Origin: Prorocentrum cordatum
Lineage: Eukaryota > Sar > Dinophyceae > Prorocentrales > Prorocentraceae
Direction: 5' to 3'
Assembly (NCBI GenBank): GCA_963575745.1
Contig: CAUYUJ010009511.1
Coordinates: 1-30,000, forward strand
DNA: 30,000 nucleotides
Both the position numbers and the translations under genes were made by a program. Below are positions 27,001 through 30,000 of the stretch, in pieces. Below the pieces are notes generated by a model. That model did no database searches. It was not told the DNA's origin and was given only the letters and a program-made list of their open reading frames with translations. How positions within the stretch are numbered: position 1 is the stretch's first letter; each line of letters opens with the position of its first letter.

Positions 27001-29607
27001 CGCACCAAGAAGGTCACTCGGGCGAAGGGCCAAATCTTGCGCGCAGCCGAGATGAGCCCATGGGGTGGCGGCGTGGCCTCAGGAGAAGAGACAGCGGCAG
27101 AAGTATAAACTTTCGGAGATCGGACCTCTGAGGGTCGGGCGGATGTTTTGGATCAGCGGCGCTCACCGTTGCGGCGCCTCCGGGGGGGCGATGCCCATCT
27201 ACGAAAACCGCACAGTACTCCGAAAATGTATGTTTCTGGTGTGGTTTCTTCTTCGATGCCTCGTTTCGCAGCGCAGGCGTCCAGTTGAACACGAAGGCGT
27301 ACATGGAGCCCTCGAAACATGCGACCTCTCCTCCTCCTCCTCCTCCTCCTCCTCCTCCTCCTCCTCCTCCTCCTCCCCTCCTCCTCCTCCCCTCCTCCTC
27401 CTCCTCCTCCTCCTCCTCCTCCCTCCTCCTCCTACTCTCCTCCTCCTCCTCCTCCCCCTCCTCCTCCCCCTCCTCCCCTCCTCCTCCTCCTCCCTCCTCC
27501 TCCTCCCCTCCTCCTCCCTCCGCCCTCCTCCTCTCCTCCTCCTCCTCCCCCTCCTCCCCCTCCTGCCCTCCTCCCTCCTCCTCCTCCTCCTCCTCCTCCT
27601 CTCCTCCTCCTCCTCCTCCCCTCCTCCTCCTCCTCCTCCTCCTCCTCCCTCCTCCTCCTCCTCCTCCTCCTCCTCCTCCTCCTCAGGGACCACGCTCGGG
27701 TGGCAGAGGCCCGGGAGGGAACGCCTCGACACCCATCGCCCGTGGACGGCCTGAAAGGGGCCGATGGCCCGCTGCGCCCAGGACAACCTTACCGGGGGCC
27801 TGTCGCCGATCTATCGGCGATGCATCGTCGATTATGAGCGTGTTCTTTCGAAGCAGGCGACCTCTCCTCCTCCTCCTCCTCCTCCTCCTCCTCCTCCTCC
27901 TCCTCCTCCTCTCCTCCTCCTCTCCTCCCCTCCTCCTCCTCCTCCTCCTCCCCCTTCTCCTCCTCCCTCTCCTCCTCCCCCTCCTGCTCCTCCCCCTCCC
28001 GGCGTTTCGACACTGTCGGCGTTTCGGCATTGGGCGGAAGGGGGGGAGGGGGGGGGTCTGGTTCTGGACCTCTGCCTGGCGCGACTGTTTGCAGCAGTGC
28101 GTCCTGTGGGGGAGAGGGGCTCCACTTGCTCGAAGCAGGCGCCAACAACAGCCAAGCGCTACTCAACCGGGGGGGGAGGGGGGGGTGCGAGGGCCCGCGC
28201 CCATCGTAGACACAACGAATGAGAAAACGATCACCCATCGAGGGCGATCTGCCGCCGCTCGATTCTTCCCCCCCTGAACCAGCCCTCCCCCCTGACGCTC
28301 TCCTGGAGGTCTTGGACTTCGGAGCCTCCCCCTGGGAGCAGCTCTTCGTCCTGAGCCGTTCTGTCGGTGGTCCTGGGGCCTAGGGGGGGGCCGCAAAAGA
28401 GCCCCCAAAGCGGCGAAAGACCTCAGGACCCGCTCCGCTTCAGGACCCCCTCCCTCTGCCTCCATGGCGAGACATTTGGAGCAGCGCAGGAAATACCAGG
28501 CTCGATGCTTCCCCCCCCCCTTGCACCGGTCCCCTGGTGGTTTTCGGGTCACAGCTCGGGCCCACGGCGGCCGTTCGGGGCGATACGGCCAGCCCCGCGC
28601 GCCCCTCGACGAGGCGCAGCCGCCAGAGAGCACCCCGCGGCTGGAGAGCCGTCGAGAGCCTGCGAAAACGGCCGAACACCTCGAACCTCGAAACGTCGAG
28701 CCGATCCCCTCGAGGCGGTCCCCACCACTAACGGTGAGCATTTTGCTTATTCGTTATGAATTCGGGCATGATCTTGATCCTGCTACTAGGCTCCTCTTCG
28801 TGTTGGTCTTGCACTTGTAGTAGTGGTCTCAAGTTACGCCTAGTAGGGGATGTACTTGTTGCCAAGGCTGTAATGAATATCCGGTATGTTTTGCACCTCG
28901 AACTCCGACACGTCGAGCCGATCCCCTTGAGGCGGTCCCCCCTTGAACGGTGGCTCCCCCTGACCTTGGACATCCGATGTCCTGATGCTCCAAGACGTGG
29001 CACCCAGAAGTCCCGACCTGGTCCTCGGGGCCGGCTTCTCCTGTCGACTCGTTCGTAAACGGTTTCAGGGTCCAGCGAGGGCCCCCGGAGGCCGCAAACC
29101 GTCCCAAACCCCCCCGCCATGAGTCCGTCACGACGGAAGCGTGTCTGGGAATGTTGCCCCCCTGAGCTGTCCTGTCCCTCCTCCCCCTCCTCCTCCTCCA
29201 CCTCCTCCACCTCCCCCTCCTCCTCCACCTCCTCCTCCTCCTCCTCCTCCTCCTCCTACTCCCCCTCCCCCGCCTCATCCTCCACATCCTTGTCCTCCTC
29301 CTCCCGCCTCCTCCCATCCTCTTCCTCCGCCTCCTGCTCTTTTCCTGCCTCCTCCTCCTCCTCCTCCTCCTCCTCCTCCCCCTCTTCCTCCTCCTGCGTC
29401 CCCCTCCCCCTCCACCCTCCTCCGCATCCTCCTCTCTTCTCGCCCTCCTGCCTGAGCTCCTCCCCCCTACGGTTGCCCCCTCGCGACCACGGCGCATAGC
29501 AGCCCGGCGCCGGCGTCGGCCGCGAGCAGGCGGCGCGCCGCCCCGAAGTTCTCCAGCAGCCCCGCCCGCGGAGCAGCGCCCACGTCCTCGACGCCGTAGT
29601 TTTCCTC
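23950..29607 (-). CDS. MFSD5/MOT2-type major facilitator (molybdate-anion transporter family), C-terminal half, seven exon segments
   Basis: Approximate minus-strand segments: 29607-29485, 28149-28129, 27313-27260, 27077-27051, 25115-24939, 24431-24246, 24078-23950 (stop). They join in frame into about 236 residues in the expected family order. ENYG comes first, then [51 protein letters not shown] and YRVPLN, and a last hydrophobic helix (LLAVALVAV). These phrases match the conserved second half of MFSD5-like 12-helix transporters, which average about 450 residues. The N-terminal half is therefore missing and should lie beyond position 30000. Family members move molybdate; substrate here is inferred only from family. 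Exon ends are estimated from homology, and some introns lack an obvious AG at the inferred 3' end. Introns are built from repeats. No stop interrupts the joined reading, so the gene may be functional. Confidence 0.75.
24096..24235. mobile_element. Inverted-repeat introner-like element in transporter intron E/F
   Basis: The arms begin CATGGACATAAACTGTCGAA (plus strand, left) and CATGCCCATACACTTTCGGA (minus strand, right), and continue through TCCGCGCGGAG, CTTGGATCGGCGC. The whole intron is about 167 bp, so the element makes up most of it. On the coding strand it is preceded by AAGGGTAAAAAAT and followed by the pyrimidine stretch CTTTTTTTCTCCTTCTG. Confidence 0.85.
24246..24431 (-). CDS. Transporter exon E ([10 protein letters not shown] ... 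YRVPLN, helices 10-11)
   Basis: Sixty-two codons. [20 protein letters not shown] forms helix 10, followed by [16 protein letters not shown] and [14 protein letters not shown] as helix 11. The VGxYFP and RVPLN phrases are family signatures. It is flanked on both sides by introns carrying inverted-repeat elements. Confidence 0.85.
24455..24582. mobile_element. Inverted-repeat introner-like element in transporter intron D/E
   Basis: The arms CAGCTGTCGGAGCTCCACGC and, on the other strand, AAACTGTCGGAGCTCCGCGC are nearly identical through CTCTTGGATCG. On the coding strand the pyrimidine tract CACTTTTTCCTTCCTCTG follows. This intron is longer (about 507 bp) because it also contains a family 2 dispersed repeat. 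Confidence 0.85.
24640..24745. other. GC-rich intron segment with an inverted repeat
   Basis: CCCGCGGATG at 24687-24696 pairs with CATCCGCGGG at 24728-24737, giving a 10-bp stem with a loop of about 31 bases. It lies inside transporter intron D/E. Confidence 0.5.
24760..24938 (-). repeat. Dispersed repeat family 2, copy in intron D/E
   Basis: On the minus strand: GGGCCGTTTTCGGCCTCGGG, CCATCGAAAAACGACGCAGG, GAAAGCGGTCCCCATGGGGA, GGGTCGGGACTTCTGGGG. It aligns with 25172-25310, 26394-26530, 9924-10060 and 28975-29150 in the same internal order. The plus-strand phrase GGTCCTGATGTTTGCC is shared with the copy near 28980. Confidence 0.72.
24939..25115 (-). CDS. Transporter exon D ([11 protein letters not shown], helices 8-9)
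   Basis: Encodes [16 protein letters not shown], a short loop with LQPTTRL, and the hydrophobic [19 protein letters not shown], then [11 protein letters not shown]. Order and spacing match helices 8 and 9 of the family. The 5' edge is uncertain by up to about 25 bases, because the frame stays open upstream into a dispersed repeat. The donor is placed at GAGAC before GTGATCG, since GTGAT is repeated at the start of exon E. Confidence 0.75.
25134..25344 (+). repeat. Dispersed repeat family 2, copy next to exon D
   Basis: Starts ACCCAGGCATGCT, then GTGAAAAAGTCACGACGGGA, GGTTTTTCGCCATTGTCGGC, CCGTCCAAAAACAGCTC, CCCGGGGAAGGGGTCCAGAC, GTCGACGC, poly(A), ACGACGTCGAGGGTCTGGG. The start phrase recurs at 26019-26034. 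Ends CCCAGACCC and GGGTCTGGG form a short inverted pair. It abuts the transporter exon directly. Confidence 0.72.
25435..25560. repeat. CCATTGGAAATAAGGGGGGG tandem repeat
   Basis: About four or five degenerate units of CCATTGG followed by AAATAA or AA and a run of seven or more G. It lies in a transporter intron. The closely spaced G-runs could form G-quadruplexes on the plus strand. Confidence 0.8.
25561..26012. other. Intronic unique sequence with a hairpin
   Basis: Lies between transporter segments C2 and D. CTGGGCCAGC near 25718 pairs with GCTGGCCCAG near 25757. Open frames here are unrecognised; a small missing transporter exon is not excluded but is not needed by homology. Confidence 0.4.
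26013..26070 (+). repeat. Partial family 2 repeat (left end)
   Basis: ACCCAGGCATGCTCGCGTGG, then TGAGAAAATCACG, matches the beginnings of the copies at 25134 and 26380. The rest of the family body is absent. Confidence 0.55.
26100..26250. repeat. Cluster of GCATCGCCGA hairpins
   Basis: 26107-26127 and 26132-26152 are perfect inverted repeats of 21 bases around the centre CGTA. A second hairpin with 12-base arms (CTGCATCGCCGA / TCGGCGATGCAG) lies at about 26227-26254. CGAGCCGCATCGCCA and what follows is a direct repeat between the two (26 of 27 bases). A third, shorter relative occurs near 27798. Confidence 0.85.
26380..26531 (+). repeat. Dispersed repeat family 2, further intronic copy
   Basis: GACATGAACGCGCCGTGAGA, GATGACGGCAGGTTGCTTCT, CGGCCTCTGGGGGCCC, CCGTCAGAAAACGGCTCGGC, GGTGCCGGGGAAAGGGTCGG, GACTTCCAGGG. 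Same internal order as the other family members. Confidence 0.7.
26815..26960 (+). repeat. Dispersed repeat family 3, copy 1
   Basis: Phrases CGGCCTTTCGGGGCGAT, GAGGCGCGGCTGCCCGAAAG, CATCCCGCGGCGAGAGGAT recur in the same order at 28560-28700. It lies inside the transporter gene, in the C2/D intron. Confidence 0.6.
27051..27077 (-). CDS. Transporter short exon C2 (TPPPHGLI)
   Basis: Encodes ATPPPHGLI, the loop that follows WTPAL in this family and ends with the conserved P-H-G. About 27 bases or slightly less. The 5' junction follows a pyrimidine stretch (GTCTCTTCTCCTGAG). The 3' junction is not resolved: GGGCTC or GGGCTCATC may be the last exonic bases. Confidence 0.6.
27097..27239. mobile_element. 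Inverted-repeat introner-like element in transporter intron C/C2
   Basis: The arms GCAGAAGTATAAACTTTCGG (plus) and CCAGAAACATACATTTTCGG (minus) match over 22 bases with few differences; the inner arms are more diverged. The intron is about 182 bp and contains little else. On the coding strand GCCGCTGTCTCTTCTCCTGAG follows. Confidence 0.82.
27260..27313 (-). CDS. Transporter exon C ([15 protein letters not shown])
   Basis: Eighteen codons encoding the most diagnostic motif of the family, [18 protein letters not shown], in the seventh helix. The upstream side adjoins a (TCC)n array of the intron (purine on the coding strand). The downstream junction fits a GC-AG intron: GAG before GCATCG at the donor, and CTCCTGAG before GCC at the acceptor. 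Confidence 0.8.
27325..27684. repeat. (TCC)n array in transporter intron B/C, part 1
   Basis: About 360 bp of TCC with CCCTCC and CTCCTACT variants. Its left edge is GCGACCTCTCCTCC, directly adjoining exon C. On the coding strand this is a GGA-purine tract that ends just before the exon. Confidence 0.95.
27790..27835. repeat. Isolated GCATCGCCGA-type hairpin
   Basis: TCGCCGAT and ATCGGCGA are inverted around CT, followed by GCATCGTCGAT. Related to the cluster at 26100-26250. Confidence 0.55.
27849..27995. repeat. Duplicate of the exon-edge motif followed by (TCC)n
   Basis: TTCGAAGCAGGCGACCTCTC at 27847-27866 copies the left edge of exon C (CTCGAAACATGCGACCTCTC at 27311) and the end of exon B (CTCGAAGCAGGCGCC at 28129). 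A second TCC array (27862-27995) follows, so the intron between exons B and C consists of two consecutive units with the same border. Confidence 0.75.
28129..28149 (-). CDS. Transporter micro-exon B
   Basis: Encodes VVGACFE and bridges LLCAVV of exon A to GSMYAFVF of exon C. It would contribute only about 15-21 bases depending on the exact junctions. The preceding GCTGTTGTTGG echoes GCCGTGGTCG at the end of exon A. The closing GCCTGCTTCGAG is repeated at 27850 and at the start of exon C. Identification rests on the continuity of the family motif. Confidence 0.55.
28240..28559. other. Intronic unique sequence, no gene recognised
   Basis: GC-rich sequence within transporter intron A/B. Open frames are unrecognised. 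Confidence 0.4.
28560..28700 (+). repeat. Dispersed repeat family 3, copy 2
   Basis: CGGCCGTTCGGGGCGATACG, GAGGCGCAGCCGCCAGAGAG, CACCCCGCGGCTGGAGA align with 26815-26960. Confidence 0.6.
28681..28955. repeat. Direct repeats of about 55 bp flanking an AT-richer insert
   Basis: GTCGAGCCGATCCCCTCGAG, GCGGTCCCC (28681-28735) recurs as GTCGAGCCGATCCCCTTGAG, GCGGTCCCC (28897-28950). The 160 bases between them are markedly less GC-rich, with short TAGTAG-type triplets. Confidence 0.7.
28975..29150 (-). repeat. Dispersed repeat family 2, copy in intron A/B
   Basis: On the minus strand: CCGTCGTGACGGACTCATGG, GCGGCCTCCGGGGGCCC, GAAACCGTTTACGAACGAG, AGAAGCCGGCCCCGAGGACC, GTCGGGACTTCTGGGTG. Same order as in the other members. 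Confidence 0.68.
29170..29470. repeat. (TCC)n array
   Basis: About 300 bp of TCC with CACCTCC and CCCCTCC variants, on the 3' side (coding strand) of transporter exon A. Confidence 0.95.
29485..29607 (-). CDS. Transporter exon A (ENYG segment)
   Basis: Encodes [10 protein letters not shown] ... [10 protein letters not shown] ... LLCAVV. This is the cytoplasmic loop and start of the seventh helix of an MFSD5-like transporter. It is bracketed by (TCC)n arrays (29170-29470 and 29646-29712). The upstream boundary is uncertain because the frame stays open into the neighbouring array (TTCTTCGGCACCCGTTCGAG before the first GAA). The donor side reads GCCGTGGTCGCGAGG. Confidence 0.65.
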
Positions 29608-29645
29608 GAACGGGTGCCGAAGAAAGCGGGGCGCCGAGGGAGACA

Positions 29646-30000
29646 GTTCCTCCTCCTCCTCTTCCTCCTCCTCCTCCTTCTTCTCCTCCTCCTCCTCCTC
29701 CTCCTCTTCCTTAGTCTTCGTCTTTGTATTAGCATTCTCAGTATTGCCATTATTGTAAAAATGTTGTTGTGCAAATTAGTACCACTATTACGAACCGTAT
29801 GATTATTGATATTATGTTTAATAATAGTTGTTGTAACCAACGTGTTACTAGTAAGAACCTAAGTATTGTAATCAGTATTAATATTGCTACGATGATGAAT
29901 GTTAACAATCGTATTACTAGTGTTGTTAGTAGTATTATCATTATTTGAAATGCGATCATTAGCGCAGCGCTTGTATTATTACTATTAGTAGTAGTTCGAG
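29646..30000. repeat. (TCC)n array then AT-rich degenerate triplet tract
   Basis: TCC units to about 29712, then about 290 bases of AT-rich sequence made of loosely periodic ATT, GTT, AGT and ACT triplets, like 7086-7203. No transporter exon is recognised here; earlier exons should lie beyond the window. Confidence 0.8.

Overview
The window looks like nuclear DNA of a dinoflagellate, or a very similar repeat-rich, GC-rich protist. Genes are sparse. Simple and tandem repeats fill most of the sequence. Decayed pieces of a non-LTR retrotransposon carry a CCHC plus restriction-like endonuclease C-terminus. The one recognisable host gene is cut into very small exons by short, unusual introns. I saw no rRNA, tRNA, spliced-leader RNA, CRISPR array or bacterial-type operon. 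The taxonomic assignment is inference.

Layout. Positions 1-9.5 kb hold TCA and TCC microsatellites and two 5'-truncated retrotransposon tails on the minus strand (751-1369 broken; 5787-6996 open). They also hold several minisatellites (3.85-5.37 kb) and a tandemly duplicated block of about 1.1-1.2 kb, mostly a 12-bp GATCGAT-type satellite (7.2-9.49 kb). Positions 9.5-15.8 kb are dominated by trinucleotide arrays, including about 1.5 kb of almost pure purine. Positions 15.8-17.3 kb carry another decayed minus-strand coding remnant, probably retrotransposon-derived, interrupted by a nearly perfect inverted-repeat element. Positions 17.8-22.5 kb are tandem repeats, ending in a duplicated higher-order unit built on (TCG)n. 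Positions 22.9-23.65 kb hold a small DNA transposon with terminal inverted repeats and a target-site duplication, then an (AC)n array.

The main gene runs on the minus strand from about 29607 down to a stop at 23950. Seven exon segments together read as the C-terminal half of an MFSD5/MOT2-type major facilitator (molybdate-anion transporter family); the N-terminal half would lie beyond 30000. Its introns consist largely of repeats. Three contain copies of one inverted-repeat element of about 130-145 bp, and two of those introns contain almost nothing else. Other copies of this element lie at 2.57, 3.53, 16.6 and 23.7 kb. Several introns begin and end with short in-register copies of the same exonic bases, most clearly a Cys-Phe-Glu coding motif found three times (28.13, 27.85 and 27.31 kb). 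This is what introner-like insertion with target duplication would leave. I regard the gene and its repeat family as the main discovery in the window.

The transporter exons and the retrotransposon remnants are all on the minus strand. Most very long reading frames elsewhere are artefacts of trinucleotide arrays and are not annotated as genes.
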